A DNA stretch of 8,197 bases from an uncultured Pseudomonadota bacterium. Its GTDB lineage: Bacteria; Bdellovibrionota_B; Oligoflexia; Oligoflexales; CAILAO01. Both the position numbers and the translations under genes were made by a program. How positions within the stretch are numbered: the first letter of the stretch is position 1; every line of letters starts with the position of its first letter. The notes below the pieces were generated by a model that was not told where the DNA came from, did not search any database, and worked only from the letters and a program-made list of their open reading frames with translations. Shown here in pieces: positions 1 to 6,665 of the stretch. The stretch spans positions 1 through 8,197 of the forward strand of contig CAILAO010000915.1 in NCBI GenBank assembly GCA_903832105.1, given 5' to 3'.

Positions 1-1
1 C

Positions 2-193
2 TGCATGAATGACTATGTGGGAGAGATGTCGGCAGATGCATTGGGTATCACTTCTTGCCTTTATGCCTATAGCCATTTGAGTTTTGGTCAGGAGAGTCAA
101 TTCACCGACAGCTGTGCCCAGCACTATCATTGGCTGAGGGAGTATGCTTTGGACCATGATGAATCGAGGGCCATTATGTCGGCCATTGATTGA
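2..193 (+). CDS. ArdB/KlcA-family antirestriction protein, C-terminal part (partial at window edge)
   Basis: The reading frame is already open at the left edge and ends at TGA 191-193, so only about the last 63 residues are visible. They carry the conserved C-terminal signature of the ArdB/KlcA/YfjX antirestriction family: a MSADALGI block (residues 8-15 counting from the ATG at 5), a CLYAYSHLSF helix, then HYHWLREYALDHDESRAI and a final AID. Known members are about 140-150 residues long, act in the cytoplasm and reduce restriction by type I restriction-modification systems, protecting incoming plasmids, ICEs and P4-like elements. The real start lies outside the window, so the ATG at 5 is internal. 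Family assignment is by remembered motif similarity, strong for this region. Its presence marks the left flank as mobile-element DNA. Confidence 0.85.
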   Translation, partial: CMNDYVGEMSADALGITSCLYAYSHLSFGQESQFTDSCAQHYHWLREYALDHDESRAIMSAID

Positions 194-235
194 GGGCAAG
201 GCGACTAAAAACTGACAATTTTCTAAAACGACCGG

Positions 236-316
236 AAAAAAGGCGGTGAAGGTGGCGAAACCGGGGTGGTTGGTGACGATAATTTTCGGGACGGCACCAC
301 CTCACCGCCTTTTTTT
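236..316 (+). terminator. Long A-run/T-run hairpin, bidirectional terminator or C4-like antisense RNA
   Basis: Left arm 242-255 (GGCGGTGAAGGTGG) pairs with right arm 297-309 (CCACCTCACCGCC) over 13 bp with a single bulged A at 250. Six As precede the left arm and seven Ts follow the right arm, extending the stem and giving a terminator-like U-tract on both strands. The apical loop is 41 nt, much larger than a normal intrinsic terminator, and itself contains G/T-rich words. It could simply end the antirestriction transcript. The GC-rich stem, large structured loop and nearby complementary repeats also resemble P4 CI/C4-type antisense regulators of phage satellites; that part is inference. Confidence 0.55.
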
Positions 317-503
317 CAGGCAGTTGAGAAAAACTTCACAGTCCATGCCAATCATGACTGTTGCGGCTTGGCGGTTTTTTGGGTGGTGAAAAATAAAATG
401 CTAACTTCGATACCCCGGCACTCGCTTTCAGGATACACAGACATTGTGCTGTGTGGTTTGAGGGTGGGTTCTGAGGTGTCACACCAATATTTTTTTCGTT
501 TTT

Positions 504-571
504 AAACCATCTGCGTTATTTTATATCAACAATGGTTTGACAAAATTTGCCATTTATTGCCAAACTATACC
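504..571 (+). promoter_or_regulatory. Candidate parDE promoter/operator
   Basis: A perfect -35-like TTGACA lies at 537-542. The best -10-like words downstream (ACTATA 564-569, TATACC 566-571) are 21-23 bp away, longer than ideal, so the promoter call is tentative. Two copies of TTGCCA (547-552 and 557-562) are spaced 10 bp apart, one helical turn, a layout expected for a ribbon-helix-helix operator. A 7-bp inverted repeat (AAACCAT 504-510, ATGGTTT 532-538) lies just upstream. ParD antitoxins commonly repress their own promoter, so these repeats are the best candidates for its binding site. Confidence 0.35.
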
Positions 572-599
572 TTTAATGGTTTTAACTGGGAGTCACATC

Positions 600-851
600 A
601 TGGCCACAATGAATATTTCATTACCTGATCCTTTACGTGATTGGGTGCAAGAGCAAATTCAAGACGGCAATTACTCAAGCAGTAGTGATTATGTGAGAGA
701 TTTAATTCGCCGAGACAGAGAATCGCGTGAGCAACAAACGATATTACAAGAAGCCATTACGGCCGGTCTTAAAAGCGGTATCAGTCAACGCTCTATGGAA
801 GATCTTTTAGAAGAAGCGAAAGTAAAATTGGCTGCGTTAAATGCAAATTAA
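600..851 (+). CDS. parD: ParD-family antitoxin (ribbon-helix-helix)
   Basis: An 83-residue type II antitoxin. The N-terminal half is a ribbon-helix-helix DNA-binding domain: the MNISLP strand (residues 4-9), helix 1 around DPLRDWVQEQI (10-20), the turn at GNYSSSSDYV (23-32) and helix 2 through RDLIRRD. The charged C-terminal half (about 41-83) is the flexible tail that wraps and neutralises the ParE toxin. Length is normal for the family. I chose ATG 600 because GGGAG lies 7 bases upstream (588-592) and the conserved domain starts here; a TTG at 537 in the same frame would add 21 residues without homology. The gene overlaps the toxin start by 11 bases. The protein should act as an autorepressor, alone or with ParE. 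Confidence 0.92.
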   Translation: MATMNISLPDPLRDWVQEQIQDGNYSSSSDYVRDLIRRDRESREQQTILQEAITAGLKSGISQRSMEDLLEEAKVKLAALNAN

Positions 852-1131
852 ACGCACAAAACTTGCAGATGCAGACTTAATAGATTTATTTGTTTATGGC
901 GCACAGCAATTTGGTGTGTCAAAAGCTGAAGCTTATTTTCGGGATATTGGGAAGGCTCAAGAGTTTTTGGCTGAAAATCCTTTTCTGGGTCATGAGCGTG
1001 AAGAATTCGAGCCGCCTGTCCGCATTCACTCACACAAAAGACACTTAATTATCTATACAATTGAAGTGGATTTTATTTCAATAGTAAGAGTCTTGCATCA
1101 TCGAATGGATGTAAAATCACACTTACAATAG
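841..1131 (+). CDS. parE: ParE-family toxin of type II toxin-antitoxin system
   Basis: A 96-residue protein of the RelE/ParE fold. The N-terminal MQIKRTKLADADLIDLF matches the first strand and helix; the middle has the long helical hairpin with FRDIGKAQEFLAENPFLG; the C-terminal sheet carries RHLIIYTIE followed by IVRVLHHRMD (about residues 80-89), the strongest ParE signature. ParE toxins poison DNA gyrase and stall replication until neutralised by ParD. The start codon lies inside parD (overlap 841-851) and has no good Shine-Dalgarno of its own, so translation is probably coupled to parD, which keeps toxin below antitoxin. The frame is intact, so the pair looks functional. It may stabilise the surrounding mobile region. 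A gyrase target for this copy is inferred from the family. Confidence 0.92.
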   Translation: MQIKRTKLADADLIDLFVYGAQQFGVSKAEAYFRDIGKAQEFLAENPFLGHEREEFEPPVRIHSHKRHLIIYTIEVDFISIVRVLHHRMDVKSHLQ

Positions 1132-1214
1132 CTTCTATTTAATTACAACACTAAAATGTTCTAACAGCTATGGTCTAGTTCAATTTAGGTTGTTGAGGCT
1201 TCACTAAGTTTTTG

Positions 1215-1485
1215 CTATGAAGATTTTCTATTCTTATAAAATTTATAGCCTTGATACCCTAATACACCAGCAGCGATAGGTGAGGCAGCAACAATAAAAA
1301 CGCCTACAGCCATACCACCATCAGCCAGTGTTCCGACAACTGCAAGGCCTGAAGTAATTCCAGTTGCACTTAACCCAGTAACTGACCCATTCAACGCAAC
1401 ACTACCAATTGAGGCAAATACCACCTATTGCGGAGCCTACTCCCGCTTTTAATGCATTATTTTTTGTATCTTTATCATTTGACAT
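1215..1485 (-). pseudogene. Small Gly/Ala-rich hydrophobic (membrane?) protein, broken by a single-base frameshift
   Basis: From ATG 1485-1483, with AGGTG about 10 bases upstream, the frame reads MSNDKDTKNNALKAGVGSAIG and then ends after a few unrelated residues at a TAG near 1402-1404. The neighbouring frame continues from about 1424 with a long hydrophobic Gly/Ala/Ser-rich segment (VFASIGSVALNG..., GLSATGITSGLAVVG..., VFIVAASPIAAGVLG) and ends in a basic KFYKNRKSS tail. The span is 271 bases, one more than 90 codons, so removing one base in the GGTGG at about 1420-1424 restores an 89-residue protein: a polar start, two or three hydrophobic Gly-rich helices and a positive end. I do not recognise the family with confidence. 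The Gly-rich helices faintly recall interferon-inducible IFI6/IFI27-type proteins. A sequencing error or programmed shift could also explain the break, but no slippery heptamer is visible. Confidence 0.55.
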
Positions 1486-1507
1486 AACTTTATTCACCTG
1501 TTTTAAC

Positions 1508-1565
1508 TGAGATTGCCATTTGCACTCAAGAATACCATGATTCAATATACTTACAAGCAATCTCA
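1508..1565 (-). promoter_or_regulatory. Inverted repeat with candidate promoter for the small hydrophobic gene
   Basis: TGAGATTGC (1508-1516) and GCAATCTCA (1557-1565) form a perfect 9-bp inverted repeat with 40 bases between. On the minus strand the interior contains TTGTAA, a 16-base spacer and TATTCT, a moderate -35/-10 pair pointing at the small gene starting at 1485. The repeat may be an operator, or a scar of an insertion, since its right arm lies only 10 bases from the second antirestriction relic. Confidence 0.3.
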
Positions 1566-1575
1566 TTAGATCGGA

Positions 1576-1629
1576 AGCTATGCACTGGACCCTGATGAGG
1601 CGGGTGACATTTTTCGCGCAGTTGACTGA
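1576..1629 (+). pseudogene. Relic: last codons of a second ArdB/KlcA-like antirestriction gene
   Basis: The plus strand encodes SYALDPDEAGDIFRAVD followed by TGA (1627-1629). Aligned from the shared TAT codon, it is the same length to the stop as the intact tail at 143-193, and 9 of 16 residues agree (Y, A, L, D, D, E, I, A, D) with conservative I/V and M/F changes. Homology stops abruptly just upstream, where the frame meets a TAG at 1567-1569, so the rest of the gene has been lost. The difference from the first copy shows it is an old or independently acquired paralogue rather than a recent duplication. It is too short for a database-grade call on its own, but the match to the family's end is specific. 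Confidence 0.55.
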
Positions 1630-1691
1630 CCTCAGTTTTTCAACCCCTCTCTCAAAACTGCCGCCACGCCGCAACATTTCTCAGTAACTGA

Positions 1692-1811
1692 TACCTTGCT
1701 ATCGAAGCCGTAATGACTTAGGAAATCTCCGAAGAAGACTATGCGGACGCCATCAAAAATCAAGCCTGTCTGATGGCAGGTATTAATTCTGAAAAAATGT
1801 TTTCTGATTGA
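1692..1811 (+). pseudogene. Relic of a small unidentified gene with internal TAG
   Basis: Between stops at 1689-1691 and 1809-1811 the plus strand reads YLAIEAVMT, a TAG (1719-1721), then EISEEDYADAIKNQAC and LMAGINSEKMFSD before TGA. The second part has the acidic, helical look of real protein. A single CAG-to-TAG change would explain the internal stop. I do not recognise the family. It lies 62 bases after the antirestriction relic on the same strand, so both may be leftovers of one former operon. It could also be chance coding-like sequence. Confidence 0.3.
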
Positions 1812-1835
1812 CACATGAAGCTAACCATTAGAGGA

Positions 1836-2375
1836 TCAACTCTCAGTCAGTTCACTAAAAAATGCAATTCCGGCATCACTCAGTACATAATGTCCACGAC
1901 TGTTTTTAAACATAATGCCACGCGCAATAAGATGGTTATTGATTTCTTCTTCAATGCCTCTCGAAATACACAATTTACAGGTATGTAAAATATCAAGATA
2001 ACGCTCTTCAGTTGTTGCTATAGACAGGTCTTCCAGTTTTATGCCGGCACGATAATCGGTCAGCACATCAAAAAGATAACCTTTTTCAGTGACAATACGG
2101 CCGATAATAATTAGTAAAGCTTGGATTTTAATAGTCGCTTCGTTTGCATCACCACCACTCAGTTCACGTATAAAGAAAAATCGGCTGTTTTTATGGACCA
2201 AGTCAAAATTGATCCGTTTATACAGTTGCCGATACTCATCAAAGTTAATGAATATTTCGTTATAGAGCGGATTTTCTTCCAGCTCGTTTGTTTTGAGGAC
2301 ATATCCCTGTTTGTTAATGGCTTTGCCTTTAATCAAATCGTTATATATGGCTTGGCTAAGTTCATTACTAATCAT
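1836..2375 (-). CDS. JetB/MksE-like subunit of Wadjet-type SMC defence complex
   Basis: A 179-residue soluble protein, the last gene of the operon. In Wadjet and MksBEF complexes the subunit of this size and position next to the kleisin is a KITE protein made of two winged-helix domains, which binds the kleisin and helps engage DNA. Here the motif FDEYRQLYKRINFDLVHKNS followed by RFFFIRE (about residues 45-71) matches the conserved MksE core, and the C-terminal part (IEEEINNHLIARG, then GHYVLSDAGIAFF, about 140-173) reads as a second winged helix ending in its beta-wing. Start ATG 2375-2373 overlaps the stop of the kleisin gene in an ATGA, with only a weak GTGAG about 10 bases upstream, so translation is probably coupled. 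No clear terminator follows the stop. Assignment rests on motif, size and context. Confidence 0.75.
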   Translation of the reverse strand: MISNELSQAIYNDLIKGKAINKQGYVLKTNELEENPLYNEIFINFDEYRQLYKRINFDLVHKNSRFFFIRELSGGDANEATIKIQALLIIIGRIVTEKGYLFDVLTDYRAGIKLEDLSIATTEERYLDILHTCKLCISRGIEEEINNHLIARGIMFKNSRGHYVLSDAGIAFFSELTES

Positions 2376-3754
2376 ACGATAAACTCACGTTTGTTATATT
2401 CCAAGACTTGATTTTGATAACGAATAGACTGCTGAGGTCGGTTAAAACTAAGTTGTATGCTAAATTTTTTGCCATAGCGTTGTTTAAAACAGCTAACCCC
2501 GTAAAGCAAATAATTCAACTGATAATCTTCTTGCAAGTTTTCCTCCAGCAGTTGATGTAAAATGATATATAAATCATCGACAGGCGGTTTAAGCTCAAAG
2601 CGCTCAACCACTTGTTCAATTCGCCGTTTGATCATATTATGCCGATCATTCTGATGTTTGTTCTCAAAGGTTTTAATCTCTGCAGAATTATCGCTGCGTT
2701 TACGTGCATTTTGACTGACCAAGTATTCGTTAAAATAAATCAGATGTTTGCGCTCATGCCATTCAATGCGGGATTCCTGACCGGCGGCATGGGTTTTAAG
2801 TCCATTAAAATAAAGTGAATCTGAATCCCATGATTTAAAGATATATCTGCCTTTCAGACTTTCGGTAAAAGTATTTTGTGCCAGAGTCTGTAAATTTAAA
2901 TAAGCCTTTTCAATCGCATCATATGTCAATCTATGCCGACGTTCCTGATGTAAATAGCGTTGCAGAGCCTGTTTAACTTTCTCTACGGCTTTGTAATGAC
3001 TCAGTATCGATAATTTATATTGATCAATGTAATAGCTGTCATCTTCATAACCGCGTCTATCATACAGACGACTAATGTCGTCAATGATCGTTAACGGCGC
3101 CTTGGCTTTGCTGTATTCGCGAGTGTTAAGAAATTCTAGGGTGGGAATAATTTCCCGGTCATAAATTCGCTTAACCTGCACCAACATTTCCCGGTGCTGA
3201 CGGGATTCATGCAAAGACAACAAGGCCTGATCATGATCCAGACGTTTCGATAAACGATCGGCTTCATATTGCAAATAATCGGTGTTATTTTGAATCTTGC
3301 TGTTAACCCGACGTAGCAAATCAAACAGATGATCATGTTGTTCAAGAAAAGCCAAATCATCTTCGGCAAAGCTTAACGCCTCAAGCTGCTCATAGGCATT
3401 TTCCAACTGCTTACGAATATCTTCCAGTTCGGCACTTCGTAAGCCTCGCACCCGTTCCTTGTCAAACAAACGAAATATTTCAAGTACGGTTGGTTGAAAA
3501 GCAATGGTTCCACGCGATTTGTTAAACTCGGAGACAATCCCGATTTTAATTAGATTAGCTAGGTCAAAAGCATCGTTTAGCCGGTCAGACTCTTTCTTGC
3601 TGATCATGCTTTCGAGCTTGCCGCGAATACTATTAAAAAATACTTCGGTAGGTAAATCTTTACGTTGATTCTGATCCATGTAATCAATCAATTGAAACAT
3701 CATATCCTTATGTTCGATCAATAAAATCAGTGTACGATCTAAAGCAACAATCAT
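2372..3754 (-). CDS. JetA/MksF-like kleisin of Wadjet-type SMC defence complex
   Basis: A 460-residue, mostly alpha-helical, charged protein without membrane segments. Residues about 1-95 look like the N-terminal winged-helix region of a bacterial kleisin (TEVFFNSIRGKLESMISKKE, then FDLANLIKIGIV and GTIAFQPTVLEIFRLFD). Residues about 105-300 form the long helical middle (RSAELEDIRKQLENAYEQL, DHLFDLLRRVNSKIQ). The C-terminal 75 residues return to a compact fold ending in FSIQLSFNRPQQSIRYQNQ. In MksF/JetA proteins the kleisin bridges the two SMC heads and recruits the KITE subunit. Length is close to the usual 450-500. ATG 3754-3752 overlaps the TGA of the SMC gene (ATGA), and GGAG lies about 11 bases upstream. 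Function is inferred from family architecture and the unmistakable SMC neighbour. Confidence 0.8.
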   Translation of the reverse strand: MIVALDRTLILLIEHKDMMFQLIDYMDQNQRKDLPTEVFFNSIRGKLESMISKKESDRLNDAFDLANLIKIGIVSEFNKSRGTIAFQPTVLEIFRLFDKERVRGLRSAELEDIRKQLENAYEQLEALSFAEDDLAFLEQHDHLFDLLRRVNSKIQNNTDYLQYEADRLSKRLDHDQALLSLHESRQHREMLVQVKRIYDREIIPTLEFLNTREYSKAKAPLTIIDDISRLYDRRGYEDDSYYIDQYKLSILSHYKAVEKVKQALQRYLHQERRHRLTYDAIEKAYLNLQTLAQNTFTESLKGRYIFKSWDSDSLYFNGLKTHAAGQESRIEWHERKHLIYFNEYLVSQNARKRSDNSAEIKTFENKHQNDRHNMIKRRIEQVVERFELKPPVDDLYIILHQLLEENLQEDYQLNYLLYGVSCFKQRYGKKFSIQLSFNRPQQSIRYQNQVLEYNKREFIV

Positions 3755-6663
3755 AGTGCTGTAGGCTCCGTCACGTCATAGAGGCGCTCCCAGAAATGAT
3801 GAAAGACCAGATCCCTTTCACCGGTTGGATCATAAATAGTATTGGCGTGAAAATCATCCAGCGAAATGTAAATATCGACGACGGCTACGACTTCAGCGGT
3901 TTGTGTCGGCGAAGCACAAAACAAGGCAAAACCGTGTTTGGTTGCGGCCTGAATCGCGGTACGCTGGTTATACTCATCGAGTGCAGTAAACTCGTCAAAA
4001 ATAACCGGCAAGGTCAGTTCGCTATCTTGAGCCAGAAGATCACGCAACAAAATAGTCAGCAGAGTGCAATTTATCAACGCATTAGTTCCGGTACTTTGGT
4101 CTTTTTCTTCGCGCTTGTCCTGATGCTCTTTTTTGTAGCTGTATTTTACATTGGTTATGATTTTACTCATTTCCAGGATACGGTTGCCTCGGCTACCCAT
4201 GAAAAAATCCTCACAGAACTGGTTTAAACGTTGGTATAAACCATCTTCATGAATATCGGTGGTATTTAAATTGGTGCGATCCAGCTCATTAACCAATTCT
4301 TCAAAACGATGATCCAGCTCTATTTCCACTCTGATATCCTTAAGATTGGAAATAGTGTAATTTTCAAATTGCTTATTGACCTTGTTGATAAACGAACGAA
4401 TATGACTGCGATTCCCAGTCAGTTCGCTAATCTTTGCGCCGGTCATTTTATTATGCTCAATAATACGGCTTTGCAAATTTTCAAATTGGTCAGGCAAGGC
4501 GGCGAAGGTATTCGCCAACGCTTTTATAATGGCGCTTTGTTGCTCATGACTGTAACTGCTACGCGCCATTTCGACCGGAACTAAGAAATGACCGCACTGA
4601 ACAAAACTATTGATTTTACTGTTCAGACTTTCCTTCAATACCTTAAGTTTGGCTTGTTCAGCTTCCAGTTCAACCAGATCACTGACAGAAACACCAAGAA
4701 CTGCCTGAAACTCAATGCTATCCAGTTCCTCAGGTTTGAGGTTTTGCAAACGCTGTAAAAGCAAAGTCGAATCTTGCGTCTGTTTGAAAAAAATATCCTG
4801 GCTTTCTTTAGCTGCCACATAATCAGTTCGATTTTGCTCCAGCAAACCTTGGGTTTCTTGTCGCTGTTTTTCCAAGAGTCGTTGTTCATTTACTATGGTT
4901 TCAATAGCTACCGTTTTAATCTGCCATTGCTGTTGAATGTCTTCAATCGCGTTAACCACTATCAGATCATGCTTGGCAATCTCCAGGTTCTTTTGCGCCT
5001 CTTGCAGTTGTGCTTTTTGAAACTCTCCACTGGCCGTGGCTTTTTTCTGCAACTGTTGGGCTTCGACATTCAAGCGCTGAATGTCAGCGTTTAAATCATC
5101 AAGATCACGCTGTAATTGTTCCCTGAATTGTTGTGGGGACTTTAGTTTTTCCTTGTTAAAGCTTGAACCGAGAAAGTTCATGCCGGATTCCTCAACAGTA
5201 AACAGTTGACCAAACTGTTCAATAACTTGGGTTTGTCCGGAATTCGGTGTAACCATAAAAGAGGAGAACTGCTCGTTCAGATTACTTAGCACTGTTGCGC
5301 TGTGCTCATCAAGTTGACTGATCAATAGCTTTTCTTGATGCTCAATAGCCTGTTTTTTCTTGTCGCGATCAGCGATCTTGGATTTTTGTAAGAGTACTGT
5401 GTTTGATAGCTTATCAATGGCCGTCTGTCTGTCATTGAAATGGACTATATCTTCCTCAAGTTCACTCTGGTAGGTGTTTAACGCTAGTCTAATGTCTGAG
5501 ATTGAAGAATTCGGATATTCATTTTGAATCTTATGAAAGCGTTCAATTTTTTGATTGAGCTGCTTCATGTCCGTATTCAAGGTTTTCAATTGTCCGTTAA
5601 AATTTCCGGACAGTTCACGTTGTTTATTTTCTGTTTCTTTTAACCGGTTCTGTTCAGAAGCTAATTTTCTGACTTCTGGCTCAAGCTTGGTGAGTTGCCG
5701 TTGTATATCGACTGAACGGCTATTCAGATAAGCGTCATAAGCCTTAAAAGTGCCGATAAAACCTAACTGATGATCCTGCAAAGTCTGCGACAGACCACTG
5801 AGTTGCGTAAAATCATCACGATAATTGGCTATGGCTTTAAGTTGATCCTGATTCTGGCGCAAGGCGTTGTATTCATCCAGAATGGTTTGCAAATCCTGAT
5901 GCAATTTATCCTGCGAATTAATTTTGCCACTTTCGATAATGGTGGCAAAAGTTTCAGTCAAGCCCTTAGTGTCGGTTTTGGCAATTTCAAAAGTGAAATT
6001 CATTAACTGACGAAAAGCACTCAGTTCACGCTCCATGCCACCTTCTTTTAACGGCACCAGACAATAGCGACCTTTGGCCCTCTGCATCGGATTGTGGCTG
6101 AACAATTTATCCTTAAGATCTTTTTTGGTGGTGAGTAAAACGGCACCTGCCGCTTTGTATTGCTGATAGAGCGTATGAATTTTTGGAATACCCAAATTCG
6201 TTACCGGGCTGCCCAAGCCGTTATTGACTTTGGTATTATGAATATCCCAAAACTGTGCACGTATTTCCTCGTAAGCACACGGCAAAGCCAGTCGCTGATA
6301 ACCGAAACTGCTATTGGATTTAAACAAAATCAGACAAAAGGGGCCGTGGATATTTTCCGCTTCCAAAATCAAAAAACTGCTGTCACTGGGAAAATAATAA
6401 CTGTAACTGTCTTCGCTAGAGTAAAGCTCGCCTTTTGAAGATTTAAAAGCAAATTTGGCTTCACAGCCATTAAAACTGATTTCAGGAAAAAAATGCAATT
6501 TAAGCGCATTCAAAAGTGACGTTTTACCCAGATTATTACGACCAAATAAAGCGCAATGCCGATCAATCGGCAATTCCGTATAGCAATAACTGATCGAATT
6601 AACGGCAATCAGTTTTTTGACTGAATAGGGAATCTTTGTATTCAATAACTCCATGTTTTTCAT
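3751..6663 (-). CDS. JetC/MksB-like SMC ATPase of Wadjet-type defence complex
   Basis: A 970-residue SMC-like ATPase, the motor of the complex. The N-terminal head has Walker A GRNNLGKT (residues 41-48). Long coiled-coil arms run from about 250 to 455 and about 510 to 690, separated by a small hinge-like region (about 456-508, containing FGQLFTVEESGMNFLG). The C-terminal head has an ABC signature QSTGTN (856-861), closer to the STGE of MukB than the SGGQ of classic ABC proteins, then Walker B VIFDE with D890 and catalytic E891, and a D-loop ALDE. All ATPase residues are present, so the enzyme looks active. It is somewhat shorter than typical JetC (about 1,100). By family knowledge two copies dimerise at the hinge, entrap DNA and extrude loops, selecting small circular plasmids. 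Start ATG 6663 follows the TOPRIM stop by 2 bases with AGGA 6 bases before it. Confidence 0.9.
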   Translation of the reverse strand: MKNMELLNTKIPYSVKKLIAVNSISYCYTELPIDRHCALFGRNNLGKTSLLNALKLHFFPEISFNGCEAKFAFKSSKGELYSSEDSYSYYFPSDSSFLILEAENIHGPFCLILFKSNSSFGYQRLALPCAYEEIRAQFWDIHNTKVNNGLGSPVTNLGIPKIHTLYQQYKAAGAVLLTTKKDLKDKLFSHNPMQRAKGRYCLVPLKEGGMERELSAFRQLMNFTFEIAKTDTKGLTETFATIIESGKINSQDKLHQDLQTILDEYNALRQNQDQLKAIANYRDDFTQLSGLSQTLQDHQLGFIGTFKAYDAYLNSRSVDIQRQLTKLEPEVRKLASEQNRLKETENKQRELSGNFNGQLKTLNTDMKQLNQKIERFHKIQNEYPNSSISDIRLALNTYQSELEEDIVHFNDRQTAIDKLSNTVLLQKSKIADRDKKKQAIEHQEKLLISQLDEHSATVLSNLNEQFSSFMVTPNSGQTQVIEQFGQLFTVEESGMNFLGSSFNKEKLKSPQQFREQLQRDLDDLNADIQRLNVEAQQLQKKATASGEFQKAQLQEAQKNLEIAKHDLIVVNAIEDIQQQWQIKTVAIETIVNEQRLLEKQRQETQGLLEQNRTDYVAAKESQDIFFKQTQDSTLLLQRLQNLKPEELDSIEFQAVLGVSVSDLVELEAEQAKLKVLKESLNSKINSFVQCGHFLVPVEMARSSYSHEQQSAIIKALANTFAALPDQFENLQSRIIEHNKMTGAKISELTGNRSHIRSFINKVNKQFENYTISNLKDIRVEIELDHRFEELVNELDRTNLNTTDIHEDGLYQRLNQFCEDFFMGSRGNRILEMSKIITNVKYSYKKEHQDKREEKDQSTGTNALINCTLLTILLRDLLAQDSELTLPVIFDEFTALDEYNQRTAIQAATKHGFALFCASPTQTAEVVAVVDIYISLDDFHANTIYDPTGERDLVFHHFWERLYDVTEPTAL

Positions 6664-6665
6664 TG

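Larger units (their letters stand above)
194..599. other. Non-coding interval between the antirestriction gene and parDE, with structured leader-like sequence
   Basis: This stretch of about 400 bases has no convincing gene. It holds the long hairpin at 236-316, three separate T-runs (310-316, 375-380, 490-496), and recurring G/T-rich words on the plus strand: GGTGG at 251-255 and 265-269, and GGTGGTG at 382-388. The last is complementary to CACCACC at 295-301 in the right arm of the hairpin. A weak hairpin (GCCAA 347-351 with TTGGC 368-372) sits just before the second T-run. A frame from GTG 266 to 505 stays open for 79 codons, but it overlaps the hairpin, has no clear ribosome binding site and matches nothing I recognise, so I do not call it a gene. 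The interval probably contains transcription stop and regulatory RNA signals for the flanking genes. Confidence 0.5.

Noticed and set aside
537..599. N-terminal extension of ParD from a TTG at 537
   Set aside because: TTG 537 is part of the TTGACA promoter-like word, there is no ribosome binding site, and the added 21 residues have no ribbon-helix-helix homology. ATG 600 has GGGAG at the right spacing.
1215..1424. Independent 69-aa gene starting at GTG 1424
   Set aside because: The GTG sits inside the hydrophobic sequence, lacks a ribosome binding site, and the upstream frame supplies a natural polar N-terminus one base out of phase. A frameshifted gene explains it better.
1557..1565. Transposon terminal repeat at the antirestriction relic
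   Set aside because: The 9-bp inverted repeat is only 40 bases apart, with no transposase and no target-site duplication visible, so an insertion sequence or MITE is not supported.
1486..1677. Minus-strand frame extending upstream of the small hydrophobic gene
   Set aside because: The upstream codons run antisense through the antirestriction relic and give a Cys/Arg-rich peptide without protein character. The ATG at 1485 has a plausible AGGTG before it.
2121..2411. Plus-strand open frame of 96 codons
   Set aside because: It lies antisense to the kleisin and KITE genes, has a composition typical of a shadow frame and shows no motif. The same holds for plus-strand frames at 2612, 3796, 4309, 4774, 5770 and 6160.
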